Source of the DNA: Comamonadaceae bacterium
Lineage (GTDB): Bacteria; Pseudomonadota; Gammaproteobacteria; Burkholderiales; Burkholderiaceae_C
DNA: 64,000 nt
Direction of reading: 5' to 3'
Assembly (NCBI GenBank): GCA_947447985.1
Contig: CANFLX010000005.1
Span: forward strand, 1 to 64,000
Of this stretch, positions 25,986 to 35,375 are shown in pieces. The notes beneath the pieces were generated by a model, which did not search any database, had not been told where the DNA came from, and was given only the letters and a program-made list of their open reading frames with translations. A program made the position numbers and the translations under genes. Every line of letters starts with the position of its first letter. The first letter of the stretch is position 1.

Positions 25986-27468
25986 GCTTGAACACCGTGC
26001 CCCTGGAGTTGGCGCCACCCAGACTGGCTGTTCCATACAGGTTGCCTGCACGGTCCATGATCAGGGAGCCTATGGGCACGGCGCCATTGCTTCCAGGTGC
26101 GGAACTTGGCCCCGAGGTAACGGTACGGTCAAAGGTGTACAGCGTAGTGAACTGACCGCTAGGGCTCATTTTGAAGATTGTGTCTGATCCCAGGGTGTCA
26201 GTGAAGTACCGAGCGGTTGTGCCGTAAAGGTTTCCTGCGCTGTCCATGACCAGGCCACCAAAAGGCATTCCTTTCATGTCTTCACCAAATGTAGTGCGTT
26301 TACCGCTGTGCGAAATTTGGTATACCGCTCCGCCACCGAAAAGGGGCTGGTCGGGTGTGTTCGTTCCATAAAGATTGCCCACGCTGTCCATGAGCAGCGA
26401 GGAAGACGGGTTTTCACCATAGAGAAAGGTCCAAAGGTTAGTTTTACGGTACGTGCCACCATCGGCAGTGAGCATGAATACTGTGCCCGAGTCGGTTGTA
26501 CCCCCGTACGTGGTTGTTCCATAAAGGTTCCCTGCCGAGTCCATGAGCAGGGCGGCCAAAGGGTGGGCACCATCAGATTCGCCTAAAAAGGCGTAGAGAA
26601 TGGATTCCTCGTAGCCATTGCCGTTACGGCTTAGTTTGAATACGGTGCCCAAATTGGCCGAGCCACCGTTGTAAGTGGTGCCATAGAGGCTCCCCTCGGC
26701 GTCCATGATTAAGCCAGCCCATGGAGTGGCGCCGTCAGACGCCGCATCTCCAAAGTTGTAAATGACGCGTTGTACGTAATCGGTGCCGTTGGGACTGAGT
26801 TTGAATACCGTTCCCTGGTTATGGGTGCCGCCGAGCGAGGTGGTTCCATAGAGGTTGCCTGCGCCATCCATGGTCAGGCCCGCCCTGGGTTGGGCGCCGT
26901 CGGCGTTTGCACTCCCAAAGTTGTAAAGAATGGACGTGTCGTAGCCGTTACCGTTGGGGCTGAGCTTGAACACGGTGCCGTTGCCGAAGGAGCCTCCATA
27001 CCGGGTTGTTCCATAGAAGTTGCCGGCGCTATCTGCGATCAGCGCCGACATAGGGGTGTCTCCGTGATTCGCGCCGTCAAAAGAGGATAGAACCGTTAGC
27101 TTGGCGGCACCGCAAGATACTGCGACGCTTGTCACATGGGCCGAAGTAAGCGTGCCTCTGCCCTTGGCCACAGCGCATGCAATGCCAGGTGTGCGGGACT
27201 TTACCGTTACCGCGTAGTCCGTGCCCGAAGTCTGGGCGACTGAAAAAGTGAAGTCGCGATTGCTGCTGACGGTCGTTAAGTCGGTTCCGTTGTTCACCAG
27301 CACAACGCTTTCGGTGTCCGACAGCCCAGTCACCGTGCCGCCGACCGTGTAAAGGGATTTGTCGGTGTCGCCGCCGCCACCGCACGCGCTCAAGGTCAGG
27401 GCGGTGACACCCAATGCGGACAGTGCAAAGTAAAGCGCAACAATCTTCCTGGAACGGGGTTTTTTCAT
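25975..27468 (-). CDS. GloVer tandem-repeat lipoprotein (TIGR03803-type)
   Basis: 497 residues from the ATG at 27468 behind AAGGAGA. The signal peptide ends in a lipobox LSACGGGG. After a short beta domain (about 38-118) come seven repeats of about 45-50 residues, each with N-x-Y-G-T-T and most with GG-x(4)-GTVFKL (for example NLYGTTSLGG then GTVFKLS). Repeats five and six are the most altered. Seven copies suggest a seven-bladed beta-propeller. Surface or periplasmic lipoprotein of unknown function; the family is named from Gloeobacter and Verrucomicrobia. Flanked by a convergent thioesterase gene. Confidence 0.8.
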   Translation of the reverse strand: MKKPRSRKIVALYFALSALGVTALTLSACGGGGDTDKSLYTVGGTVTGLSDTESVVLVNNGTDLTTVSSNRDFTFSVAQTSGTDYAVTVKSRTPGIACAVAKGRGTLTSAHVTSVAVSCGAAKLTVLSSFDGANHGDTPMSALIADSAGNFYGTTRYGGSFGNGTVFKLSPNGNGYDTSILYNFGSANADGAQPRAGLTMDGAGNLYGTTSLGGTHNQGTVFKLSPNGTDYVQRVIYNFGDAASDGATPWAGLIMDAEGSLYGTTYNGGSANLGTVFKLSRNGNGYEESILYAFLGESDGAHPLAALLMDSAGNLYGTTTYGGTTDSGTVFMLTADGGTYRKTNLWTFLYGENPSSSLLMDSVGNLYGTNTPDQPLFGGGAVYQISHSGKRTTFGEDMKGMPFGGLVMDSAGNLYGTTARYFTDTLGSDTIFKMSPSGQFTTLYTFDRTVTSGPSSAPGSNGAVPIGSLIMDRAGNLYGTASLGGANSRGTVFKLGD

Positions 27469-27631
27469 GGTTGTCTCCTTAATCATAATGATTGCAATTT
27501 AGGCAAACATTATGCTTCAAGTCCCATGTCAAAAAACGCGACTTTGGCGGACCTCAAGCAAGGCTCACCGTCGAGCGAGCCACGCGTCAGAGCTTGATGC
27601 CGTCGTCTGGAACGAGCGGCGCCCGCAAGCC

Positions 27632-28612
27632 TTAGATATCGTCGAGCAAGGCGTAGGGCAGGGGCATCAAGGTCAGAGAGCCGCCATCAGGGGTGCCAAG
27701 GTGCAGTGAACCCTGCTCCGAAGCACTGGTTTGCATGGACACAATGGCAAGCCAATCGCCTGGTGTGCTGTGCGCGGCCTGCACCAGCAAGCCACAGGGT
27801 TGGCTGGGGTCTTGGCTAGAAAAAACCTCTTGTCCCGCAAAGGGTTCGGGCGCACCTTGGGGTACCGACAGGCTCGCCAAGTAAGCACGTCGCTTCAAGG
27901 TGCCGCGAAACTGGCTGCGCGCCACCACTTCCTGACCGGGGTAGCAGCCCTTTTTAAAGCTGACACCGCCCACCGATTCGTAATTGAGCATTTGCAGCAC
28001 GAATGCGTCCACCACGGCCGCGCTGACGGTGGCTACGCCACTGAGCACTTCGGTGCACTGCCAGTCAGACAAAGCCAATACAGGACCCGACGGCGCAGGG
28101 GTGTTGGCGTCACCGATCCACAGTTGCCGTGCACGGTCTTGCGCAGGGTAGAGCTGCACCACGGTCGCGCCGCTGTCAAAGAATGCGCTCCAAGGCGCGA
28201 TCGACGAATCTTTGATCGGCCTGGTGCTTGAGCCCAACAGGCCGTACACCGGGTAATCCGCGGTCGCATCCCGCAGCTTGGTTTTGGCACGCATGACGAA
28301 CATGGACAGGCGCTTGAGCGTCGCGGCCAGCAGGTCTTGGCTGCACAACAACAAGACTGCGCCCTGGTAATCCTGCACGGCCACGAAGCTGGCTTGCATC
28401 CGCCCCTTGGCAGAGCAAAAGGCGGCCAGCCGGGCCTGCGTGGGCGAGAGCTGCTTGAGGTCGTTGCTGAGTTGGCTGTTGAGAAACTGGATGCTGTCCT
28501 CGCCCGTGGCTTCAATAACGCCCCAATGCGTCAAACGCGCGATGCCGCTGTCTGGCAGCCCAAGGGGGAATGGAGGGGAGAGAGACTCAGGGGTCGTCGT
28601 GTGGGCAGTCAT
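27632..28612 (-). CDS. ygfZ: Folate-binding protein YgfZ (iron-sulfur cluster repair)
   Basis: 326 residues, GcvT-like fold. The diagnostic motif K-G-C-Y-x-G-Q-E is present as KKGCYPGQEVVARSQFRG, and the N-terminal FLNSQLSNDLKQL is typical of YgfZ. It uses folate to help make or repair certain Fe-S enzymes such as MiaB. A radical-SAM Fe-S relative, RimO, is encoded 5 kb away. A CATAAT element ends 7 nt before the ATG with no ribosome site, so it may be translated from a leaderless mRNA. Confidence 0.92.
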   Translation of the reverse strand: MTAHTTTPESLSPPFPLGLPDSGIARLTHWGVIEATGEDSIQFLNSQLSNDLKQLSPTQARLAAFCSAKGRMQASFVAVQDYQGAVLLLCSQDLLAATLKRLSMFVMRAKTKLRDATADYPVYGLLGSSTRPIKDSSIAPWSAFFDSGATVVQLYPAQDRARQLWIGDANTPAPSGPVLALSDWQCTEVLSGVATVSAAVVDAFVLQMLNYESVGGVSFKKGCYPGQEVVARSQFRGTLKRRAYLASLSVPQGAPEPFAGQEVFSSQDPSQPCGLLVQAAHSTPGDWLAIVSMQTSASEQGSLHLGTPDGGSLTLMPLPYALLDDI

Positions 28613-28677
28613 AGACCGAATTATGCGGCCCGCCCCAAGGGCGCAAAGTGCTTAGGGCCTTGCCCCCAAGGTGCGCT

Positions 28678-29004
28678 TTAGTCCTCGACGATCAGCGCAC
28701 ACGGCGCTTTCACCTTGAGAAACTTGGCGCGCTCGTTGCACAAAGAAACTGCCAAACGCTCCCCCTGGGCCGAGAGACGCACATAAATCGAGCAGCTCAA
28801 GGCCATTTTGAGGCCGTCGGTACGGCTGTCGAAGGCAGCGGCGCAATGGCCGTTTTTTCCAAGCTCGGGCTTGTTTTTGGCATATTGCTCAAGCAATGCC
28901 TGCGGCAGTTGGTGGGGTGCGATGGTCGGCGCGCCGTCGGCGGCGTGGGCGCTGACCAAGCAGCATGCCAAAACACTGGCGATGAGGGAGCGGAGGGTCA
29001 ACAT
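28678..29004 (-). CDS. Small secreted four-cysteine protein, unknown function
   Basis: 108 residues; family not recognised. A signal peptide ends near SAHAADGAP (residue 21), leaving about 87 residues. Four cysteines in the mature part (GHCAAAF, LSCSIYV, SLCNERA, APCALIV) suggest two periplasmic disulfides. It lies 13 bp downstream of the hemerythrin gene on the same strand and so belongs to the NMO-RNR-hemerythrin unit by position. ygfZ starts 65 bp further on. Confidence 0.6.
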   Translation of the reverse strand: MLTLRSLIASVLACCLVSAHAADGAPTIAPHQLPQALLEQYAKNKPELGKNGHCAAAFDSRTDGLKMALSCSIYVRLSAQGERLAVSLCNERAKFLKVKAPCALIVED

Positions 29005-29017
29005 AGGTCTATCTTAG

Positions 29018-29599
29018 TCAATCACCCAGCCCGATGGGCGCTGGCGTGTGCATGGCAATACGGGTGAACAGCCGGTCGTACAAGGGCTCGCGCGGGTATT
29101 TGCCGGTGAGCGGATTGCTTTGGTCGATAAAAGCCTGGTCCAAAAGGTGCCAGTCTGCAGGCTCCAAGACCTTGAGCGCTTCTGGGAGGATCACCGTCTC
29201 TTCCAAACGGATGTGGTTCATGTAGAAGTCCACGTAGTCTTTGAGTGTCGACTCGAAAACGCTGCGGCGGGAGTCGCCTAGCAATTCCCAACCCAGCAAG
29301 AGGTGCTGAAGCTCGCGCACCAGCGCCTCGCCAATATCGTGCTCATGTGTGAGTTGTGCGATGGCCTCGCGCGTGGCTGGCGAATGTGCGGCGACTGGCG
29401 GAAACAGCAGTTTGGTTTCCTTGGTGTGGTGCAGTCGCTCGGGGAACTCGTCCATGTAGAACAACATGGCGCGCATGACGTCAAAAAACTGCTCCGGCCG
29501 GTCTTGGGGGCCGCGCTGCACCAGCATGGCCATGGAGCGCAGCATGGCGGTGAGTGCGGCGTGTTCGTCGTGAATGATGCGCAAGCTGGCGTGTGTCAT
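29018..29599 (-). CDS. Hemerythrin-like (HHE) di-iron protein
   Basis: 193 residues. The four-helix hemerythrin pattern shows in RIIHDEHAALTAML (His near the N-terminus), ERLHHTKETKLLFP, LTHEHDIGEAL and YMNHIRLEETVILPEA, giving the H...HxxxE...H...HxxxE ligands of a di-iron site. Such proteins bind or sense O2, NO or iron. It starts 3 bp after the class II RNR stop. The closest described relatives are cytoplasmic HHE proteins linked to oxygen and nitrosative stress; its exact role is unknown. Confidence 0.85.
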   Translation of the reverse strand: MTHASLRIIHDEHAALTAMLRSMAMLVQRGPQDRPEQFFDVMRAMLFYMDEFPERLHHTKETKLLFPPVAAHSPATREAIAQLTHEHDIGEALVRELQHLLLGWELLGDSRRSVFESTLKDYVDFYMNHIRLEETVILPEALKVLEPADWHLLDQAFIDQSNPLTGKYPREPLYDRLFTRIAMHTPAPIGLGD

Positions 29600-29602
29600 G
29601 GT

Positions 29603-32020
29603 CTATCCGCAACTCCCTAAATAACCGCATTGGGTGCAATAGTCGCAGCCATCTTTGCGGATGACGGCGTGTGCGCCGCATTCCTGGCACTTCTTACCCG
29701 CCATGGTGGTCGGCGCATGGCCGGTGGCCGGTGTGCTGAGCGCGTTGGAGGCTAAACCCTCGTTGCGCTGGGCCATGATGTTTTGAATCGCGTACGCAAT
29801 GGCGGCCACTTCAGAGTCGTGCCACAAAGGGAGCTGAGCACCGTCGCTGCGGGTAAAGCTGCCCAGCCGCACCGGTCCTCGGTCCCATGCCACCTTGCGC
29901 ATGTCGGCCAAGGCGCGCTCCAAAAAGCCGCCGCGTGCCGCCAGTGACAACAGCCGCATGCTGGAGGTCATCCACTGCTGCGACTCGCCGCTCTGTCCGA
30001 CTGGCATAAAGAACTCAATGGCCCGTTCCACCGTGCCCGCGCCATGGGGCATGGGCAAGAAAGAGACCACCAAATAAAAGGTTTTGCGCCCCTCTTGCGT
30101 CCAGTACTCCACTTTCTCGGCCACGGCAGACAAAGCGCCTTTGGGGCGGCTCTCAATGACGCTGCGCATGGGGTCGCTACCGCCGTGCCTCGCAGCCACA
30201 GGCGCAGTGGCAGTGGCTGCGGGGCTGGCGTCCAGCACCGAGCCCAAAATGCTGTTGGGTCGGTAGGTCGCCAGGCCCTTGAGCTGCGCTTGCCAGGCCT
30301 GCAGGTAGAGATGCTTGAAAGCGTCAAACGGGTAATCCGCAGGCACATTGACGGTCTTGGAGATGGCGGTGTCCACCAGAGGCTGCACCGCTTTCATCAT
30401 GGCGATATGCGCCTCGGCGGGCATGTCCAGCGCGCAGACAAAGCTCTCGGGCAGGGCATTGACATCGCCTCCCAGGTGCTTGAACACCCGCCAGGCGTGG
30501 TCCTCGACCGCGTATTCGAGCGTGCTGCCGTCGGCCTGTCGCTTTTTGCGTCGGTACATCCAGGAAAACGCTGGCTCGATGCCGTTGGATGCGTTGTCTG
30601 CAAAAGCCAGACTGACGGTGCCGGTGGGCGCAATCGAGAGCAAGTGGCTGTTGCGAATGCCATGGCTGCGGATGGCCGCTTTGATGCCTTCGGGCAGACG
30701 CCCCGCAAAGTTGTCTTGCTGCAAATACGTGCTGGCGTCAAATGCCGGAAATGCGCCTTTTTCCTGGGCCAGGGCGACCGATGCACGGTAAGCGGCATCG
30801 CGCATGTGGCGGGCCATCAGTGCGGCCATGTCGCGTCCTGGCGCGCTGTCATAGCGCAGCCCCAGCATGGTGAGCGCATTGCCCAAGCCGGTGAAGCCCA
30901 CGCCGATGCGGCGTTTGGCGGCGGCTTCGGCTTGTTGTTGCGGCAGCGGCCAGTAGGTCAAGTCCAGCACGTTGTCCAGGGCCCGTACTTGCAAAGTCAC
31001 TGCGTGCTCAAAGCGCTCAAAGTCAAAACCCGCGCCACCGCCCACGCCAAAGGGATGGCGAACAAAGCGCGGCAGGATCACCGGACCGAGGTCGCAGCAG
31101 CCATAGGGCGGCAATGGTTGTTCACCACAGGGGTTGGTCGCCGCAATCGTTTCGATGGCGCGCAAGTTGTTGTCCTGGGCGATGCGGTCCAGAAACAAAA
31201 TGCCGGGCTCGGCAAAGTCATAGGCCGACTGCATGATGGCATCCCACACCTCCTGGGCTGGCAGTTCCTGGTAAATCCACAGGCCGTCTTCGCGCTGTGT
31301 GGGCGCGGTGCCTGTGCGCTCTGTGCCAGGGCGAGCCCGGTGCACCAGTTGCGAGCTTTGCTGGTGTGTGAGCGCGTGCATAAAGGCGTCGGGCACCGCC
31401 ACAGAGACATTGAAATTGTTCCAACGCCCCGGTGTGCGCTTGGCACCGATGAACTCAAAAATATCGGGGTGGTCGATGCGCAGCACGCCCATTTGTGCGC
31501 CCCGGCGAGCGCCTGCGCTTTCCACGGTGGCGCAGGACTGGTCAAACACATTGATGTAGCTGCATGGCCCCGAGGCCATCGAAGCAGTTCCTTTGACGGC
31601 TGCGCCACGCGGGCGGATACGCGAAAAGTCATAGCCGACGCCGCCGCCACGGCGCATGGTCTCCGCCGCTTCGCGCAGTGCCTCGTAAATGCCAGGGTAG
31701 CCGTCCTCGTCCTCGCCTTGAATGCAATCTCCCACCGGCTGCACAAAGCAGTTGATGAGGGTGGCCTGGATGGAGGTGCCCGCCGCACTCATGATGCGCC
31801 CGGCGCCAATGGCCCCGTCGCGCAGGTTGTGCAAAAACAAGGCCTCGTACTTGGCTTGCAGGGCAGGCAGCTCGACCGAGGCCAAGGCTTTGGCGACGCG
31901 GCGCAGCACGTCATCGGCGCAGTCTTCGCCGGGTTTGAGGTATTTTTCGCGCAGCACGTCCTCGCATATCGTTTGCACGGGCAACGCGAGCGCCATAGAA
32001 CCTGTGTGCGGTGCGTTCAT
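29603..32020 (-). CDS. nrdJ: Adenosylcobalamin-dependent class II ribonucleotide reductase
   Basis: 805 residues. The ten-stranded barrel motifs are visible: SINCFV-like TLINCFVQPVGDC, GGGVGYDFSRIRPRGA, NPCGEQPLPPYGCCDLG with the radical-site cysteine and glutamate, and SIAPTGTVSLAFADNASNG. The C-terminus carries a zinc-ribbon CQECGAHAVIRKDGCDYC followed by TQCGYLGSCG, which re-reduces the active site. It makes deoxyribonucleotides with B12, independent of oxygen. Translationally coupled (ATGA) to the upstream nitronate monooxygenase. I see no cobalamin riboswitch upstream. Confidence 0.92.
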   Translation of the reverse strand: MNAPHTGSMALALPVQTICEDVLREKYLKPGEDCADDVLRRVAKALASVELPALQAKYEALFLHNLRDGAIGAGRIMSAAGTSIQATLINCFVQPVGDCIQGEDEDGYPGIYEALREAAETMRRGGGVGYDFSRIRPRGAAVKGTASMASGPCSYINVFDQSCATVESAGARRGAQMGVLRIDHPDIFEFIGAKRTPGRWNNFNVSVAVPDAFMHALTHQQSSQLVHRARPGTERTGTAPTQREDGLWIYQELPAQEVWDAIMQSAYDFAEPGILFLDRIAQDNNLRAIETIAATNPCGEQPLPPYGCCDLGPVILPRFVRHPFGVGGGAGFDFERFEHAVTLQVRALDNVLDLTYWPLPQQQAEAAAKRRIGVGFTGLGNALTMLGLRYDSAPGRDMAALMARHMRDAAYRASVALAQEKGAFPAFDASTYLQQDNFAGRLPEGIKAAIRSHGIRNSHLLSIAPTGTVSLAFADNASNGIEPAFSWMYRRKKRQADGSTLEYAVEDHAWRVFKHLGGDVNALPESFVCALDMPAEAHIAMMKAVQPLVDTAISKTVNVPADYPFDAFKHLYLQAWQAQLKGLATYRPNSILGSVLDASPAATATAPVAARHGGSDPMRSVIESRPKGALSAVAEKVEYWTQEGRKTFYLVVSFLPMPHGAGTVERAIEFFMPVGQSGESQQWMTSSMRLLSLAARGGFLERALADMRKVAWDRGPVRLGSFTRSDGAQLPLWHDSEVAAIAYAIQNIMAQRNEGLASNALSTPATGHAPTTMAGKKCQECGAHAVIRKDGCDYCTQCGYLGSCG

Positions 32021-33267
32021 GCGGCAACCTCGTGGGCTGGTACACGCAAGTCTGCTGGCACCTTGGCGCCAAGCAAAAACTCCATCAGCTCAGCCACGCT
32101 GCGAATCTGCTCGCCAAAGGGCAGGGTACCTGCGCCGCGGAAGAACAGACCCTTTTGCACATCACCGTCCATGGCGTGGCCAAGCTGCTGGTCAATGCAA
32201 AACTGCCCGATGCTGGCATCGCCATCGCGCAGGCCGCAGTGCGCCAGGCAGTCAAAGGACATATTGCACTTTTGCTTGGTGTGGGCGGCAGCCTTGAGCT
32301 TGGGCTCGATGCGCAGGTACTTGTTGAGCCAGGGCGTGCGCACCGCTCGGGCGGGCAGCCCCGAGACGCTGACGAATTCCACAATATCTTCTGGCGTGGC
32401 CTGGGCCAGGACTTGCTTAAAGGCGAGCGCGGCATCGCATTCCTGGGTCACTGCGAAGGCCGTTCCCAGTTGCACTGCGGCCGCGCCCAGCGCTTGCAGC
32501 CGGGCAATGTCGGCCTGGCAGGAGATGCCGCCTGCCGCGATCAAAGGAATTCTTCCTTCAATACCCGCCGTCTTAAAAAACTCCAATACGGCAGGAATCA
32601 CGCGCTCAAAGTCGAATCGCGGGTCTGCCAGGTCACCTACGTTGGAGGCGCCCAAATGGCCTCCGGCAAGGCGCGGGTGTTCTATGACCACGGCATCTGG
32701 CAAACGACCACGCTTTTCCCATTTGCGCACCAGCAATTGCACGCCGCGCGCGTCGGACAGAATGGGAATCAAGGCGGTGTTTGGGAAGTCGCGGGCCAGC
32801 TCCGGCAGGTCGAGCGGCAAACCAGCGCCCACCACCAAGGCGTCGGCGCCGCTGACCAAAGACTGGCGCACATAGCCAGCATACTGGCTGAGCGCCTTCA
32901 TGACATTGACTGCAATCACGCCCTGGCCTTTTGAGAGGGTGCGGGCGCGGCGGATTTCCCGGTCCAGCGCCACCAGATTGGCCGATTCGATGGTGTCTCG
33001 GGCATCAGGCTCTTTGTCCAGGTGGGCGGTCTGGGCCATCAGGTCGGGGTGCAGGCGGCGCAAGTCCACCGAGGAGATCGTGCCCAAGCCACCCTGACGC
33101 GCCACGCTGCCGGCCAGTCCGCCTGCCGAGACCCCAACGCCCATGCCGCCTTGCACCACCGGCAACAGGGTCTTGCCCCGCAAGGTCCAAGGGCGCAGGC
33201 CCGAGCTGTTGCACATGTCGAGCAGCTGCGCCACTCTCTGGCTTTCTTCTACAACGCAGTGTTCCAT
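32017..33267 (-). CDS. Nitronate monooxygenase / NAD(P)H-dependent flavin oxidoreductase
   Basis: 416 residues from the ATG at 33267. It has a TIM barrel with VVQGGMGVGVSAGGLAG at the N-terminus, DALVVGAGLPLDLPEL, the FMN phosphate site PLIAAGGIS and GAAAVQLGTAF, as in 2-nitropropane dioxygenase-like flavoproteins. A C-terminal extension has cysteines in KQKCNMSFDCLAHCGLRDGD, a pattern found in a longer subgroup that is not well characterised. It either detoxifies alkyl nitronates or acts as a flavin reductase. Its stop overlaps the nrdJ start by four bases. Confidence 0.8.
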   Translation of the reverse strand: MEHCVVEESQRVAQLLDMCNSSGLRPWTLRGKTLLPVVQGGMGVGVSAGGLAGSVARQGGLGTISSVDLRRLHPDLMAQTAHLDKEPDARDTIESANLVALDREIRRARTLSKGQGVIAVNVMKALSQYAGYVRQSLVSGADALVVGAGLPLDLPELARDFPNTALIPILSDARGVQLLVRKWEKRGRLPDAVVIEHPRLAGGHLGASNVGDLADPRFDFERVIPAVLEFFKTAGIEGRIPLIAAGGISCQADIARLQALGAAAVQLGTAFAVTQECDAALAFKQVLAQATPEDIVEFVSVSGLPARAVRTPWLNKYLRIEPKLKAAAHTKQKCNMSFDCLAHCGLRDGDASIGQFCIDQQLGHAMDGDVQKGLFFRGAGTLPFGEQIRSVAELMEFLLGAKVPADLRVPAHEVAA

Positions 33268-33298
33268 CTTGTTCCATAGAAACGGCCCGAAGGGCCCT

Positions 33299-33379
33299 AT
33301 GGACGAGAACTTTATGGCAGCGGTGCGGCGCGCAATGCGACTGGCTCGCATTGCCGACAGGAATCTGAAACTTGCTTGA
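33299..33379 (+). pseudogene. Possible 5' remnant of a PHB-depolymerase-family esterase gene
   Basis: A 26-codon frame (MDENFMAAVRRAMRLARIAD plus six residues) resembles the N-terminal helix that opens many PHB depolymerase-family esterases, ending abruptly at a stop. It lies between genes that end and start around it and has no ribosome site. It could be a chance frame; the likeness is short and remembered, not searched. Confidence 0.25.
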
Positions 33380-33419
33380 TCCCGGTCAAGCGGTACCGGG
33401 AAATTCGCCCGGCCCTTGC

Positions 33420-34817
33420 CTAGATGGGTACGCCTACCAGATCGTGCCCCTCGGTGCCCACAATGCGGGCACGGGTGAACTCACCCACTTTCAGGGTCTT
33501 GCTGATTTTCTCGGGTGGCAGCAATCGCACCACACCGTCAATCTCGGGGGCGTCGGCATAGCTGCGGCCCAGTGCGCCTTTTTTGCCCAGCGAGGGCGCT
33601 GAGTCCACCAGCACTTGCATGGTGGCGCCCACGCGGCGGCGCAGGCGCTCGGCAGACACTTCCTCGGCCACGGCCATGAAACGCGAGCGACGTTCTTCGC
33701 GCAGCTCCACGGGCAACATGCCAGGCAAATCATTGGCCGTGGCACCGTCCACGGCGCTGTAGGCAAAGCAGCCCGCGCGGTCGATTTGCGCTTCGCGCAC
33801 AAAGTCCAGCAGGTGCTCAAACTCGGCTTCGGTCTCGCCCGGAAAGCCCGCAATAAAGGTGCTGCGCACCACCAACTCAGGGCAGGCCGCGCGCCAGGCG
33901 GCGATGCGCTCCAGGTTTTTCTCGCCACTGGCAGGGCGTTTCATGCGCTTGAGCACGTCGGGGTGGCTGTGCTGCAGGGGAATGTCGAGGTAAGGCAGGA
34001 CCTTGCCCGCTGCCATCAGCGGCACGATCTCGTCCACGCTGGGGTAGGGGTAGACGTAGTGCAAACGCACCCAAGCGCCATAGGGTGCTGCAATCTCGCC
34101 CAAAGCCGCCACCAGATCCACCATGCGGGTTTTGACCGGTTTGCCGTCCCAAAAGCCGGTGCGGTACTTCACATCCACGCCATAGGCCGAGGTGTCCTGG
34201 CTGATCACTAACAGCTCTTTCACGCCACCTTCAAACAGCGCGCGTGCTTCGTTCAGCACATCGCCAATCGGGCGCGACACCAGGTCGCCGCGCATGGACG
34301 GGATGATGCAAAAAGTGCAGCGGTGGTTGCAGCCTTCGCTGATCTTGAGGTAGGCGTAGTGGCGCGGTGTGAGCTTGAGGCCCGCAATGCCAAAGGACTG
34401 CGGCACCAGATCGATAAACGGGTCATGCGGCTTGGGCAGGTTCAGGTGCACCGCGTCCATGACCTCTTGTGTGGCGTGGGGCCCGGTCACCGCCAGCACC
34501 TTGGGGTGCATCTGGCGCACCATGTTGTTGCCCTGCGCATCCGACTTGGCGCCTAGGCAACCGGTGACGATGACGCGGCCGTTCTCGGCCAAGGCCTCGC
34601 CAATCGTGTCCAGGCTCTCTTGGACTGCGTCGTCAATAAAGCCGCAGGTGTTGACGATCACCAGATCGGCACCTTGAAACGTCTTGGAGGTCTGGTAACC
34701 CTCGGCGCTGAGCTGGGTCAGGATCAGTTCGGAATCGGTCAAGGCCTTGGGGCAGCCCAGGCTGACAAATCCTACTTTGGGGGCTGCGGCGGAGTGGGGG
34801 GAAATGACGTCGTTCAT
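33420..34817 (-). CDS. rimO: Ribosomal protein S12 methylthiotransferase RimO
   Basis: 465 residues. An N-terminal UPF0004 domain ([16 protein letters not shown], with conserved cysteines also in [10 protein letters not shown] and VTGCLGA), the radical-SAM motif CNHRCTFC, and a C-terminal TRAM-like domain ([13 protein letters not shown]). It adds a methylthio group to an aspartate of ribosomal protein S12, using two 4Fe-4S clusters. The [10 protein letters not shown] segment distinguishes RimO from MiaB. It starts 2 bp after phaR, so the two are co-transcribed. Confidence 0.93.
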   Translation of the reverse strand: MNDVISPHSAAAPKVGFVSLGCPKALTDSELILTQLSAEGYQTSKTFQGADLVIVNTCGFIDDAVQESLDTIGEALAENGRVIVTGCLGAKSDAQGNNMVRQMHPKVLAVTGPHATQEVMDAVHLNLPKPHDPFIDLVPQSFGIAGLKLTPRHYAYLKISEGCNHRCTFCIIPSMRGDLVSRPIGDVLNEARALFEGGVKELLVISQDTSAYGVDVKYRTGFWDGKPVKTRMVDLVAALGEIAAPYGAWVRLHYVYPYPSVDEIVPLMAAGKVLPYLDIPLQHSHPDVLKRMKRPASGEKNLERIAAWRAACPELVVRSTFIAGFPGETEAEFEHLLDFVREAQIDRAGCFAYSAVDGATANDLPGMLPVELREERRSRFMAVAEEVSAERLRRRVGATMQVLVDSAPSLGKKGALGRSYADAPEIDGVVRLLPPEKISKTLKVGEFTRARIVGTEGHDLVGVPI

Positions 34818-34819
34818 TC

Positions 34820-35302
34820 TTATCGTTTAGCGCCAAAGCTGCCCAGCGTGCTCAAGAACTGCTCGGTTTGCTTTTGCATTTGTTCCTGCATTTGCGTCAG
34901 CACATTGGTGCCCATGACATTGGGCACGAGAGGAACTTGCATCTCCATCAGGGTCTGGATGTTCTTCTCGATATAGCCGCCCATCATGCCCTGCATGGCA
35001 TGGCCATAGAAGCGGATGATGTTGGACAGCACCGGCACGGTAAACATGGGCGAGCCGTTGGCTTCTTCTTCCAAAATGATTTGCAGCAGGATGCTGCGGG
35101 TCAGGTTCTCAGAGGTTTTGGCGTCCACCACGGCAAAAGGCTCGTGCTGCATCACCAGTTGCTTGATCTCTGCCAGCGTGATGTAGGTCGAGGTGTGGGT
35201 GTCGTACAGGCGCCGGTTGGGGTATTTTTTGATGACCCGATCGGGCAGATCGGTCCCGGCTTCAGGCTTGTCGGTGGCTTTGGCGGCAGATTTTGGGGGC
35301 AT
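34820..35302 (-). CDS. phaR: Polyhydroxyalkanoate synthesis repressor PhaR
   Basis: 160 residues. The N-terminal PHB/PHA accumulation DNA-binding domain is clear ([20 protein letters not shown]), followed by the PHB_acc domain ([19 protein letters not shown]). A C-terminal helical part ([17 protein letters not shown]) may form coiled coils. PhaR binds PHA granules and represses phasin and its own genes when granules are absent. No phaC or phasin gene is visible in the window, so this copy is away from the PHA operon, or that operon is elsewhere. Confidence 0.93.
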   Translation of the reverse strand: MPPKSAAKATDKPEAGTDLPDRVIKKYPNRRLYDTHTSTYITLAEIKQLVMQHEPFAVVDAKTSENLTRSILLQIILEEEANGSPMFTVPVLSNIIRFYGHAMQGMMGGYIEKNIQTLMEMQVPLVPNVMGTNVLTQMQEQMQKQTEQFLSTLGSFGAKR

Positions 35303-35375
35303 GGGCGCGGTCGGGTCGGTGGGTTGAGGGCCACGCCCCTAGACAGGGCGCAAGGGGTGATTGTAAGGAGGCGGG

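Noticed and set aside
27527..27532. TTGACA on minus as -35 of the GloVer lipoprotein gene
   Set aside because: No -10 hexamer at 16-18 bp; only one half of a promoter is present.
30044..32875. Very long open frame on plus, opposite nrdJ and the flavoenzyme gene
   Set aside because: It is the antisense shadow of two well-recognised genes; the translation is rich in H, R, Q and G with no domain.
33284..33296. GGCCC-GAA-GGGCC hairpin as a terminator
   Set aside because: No T run on either strand and only a 5-bp stem.
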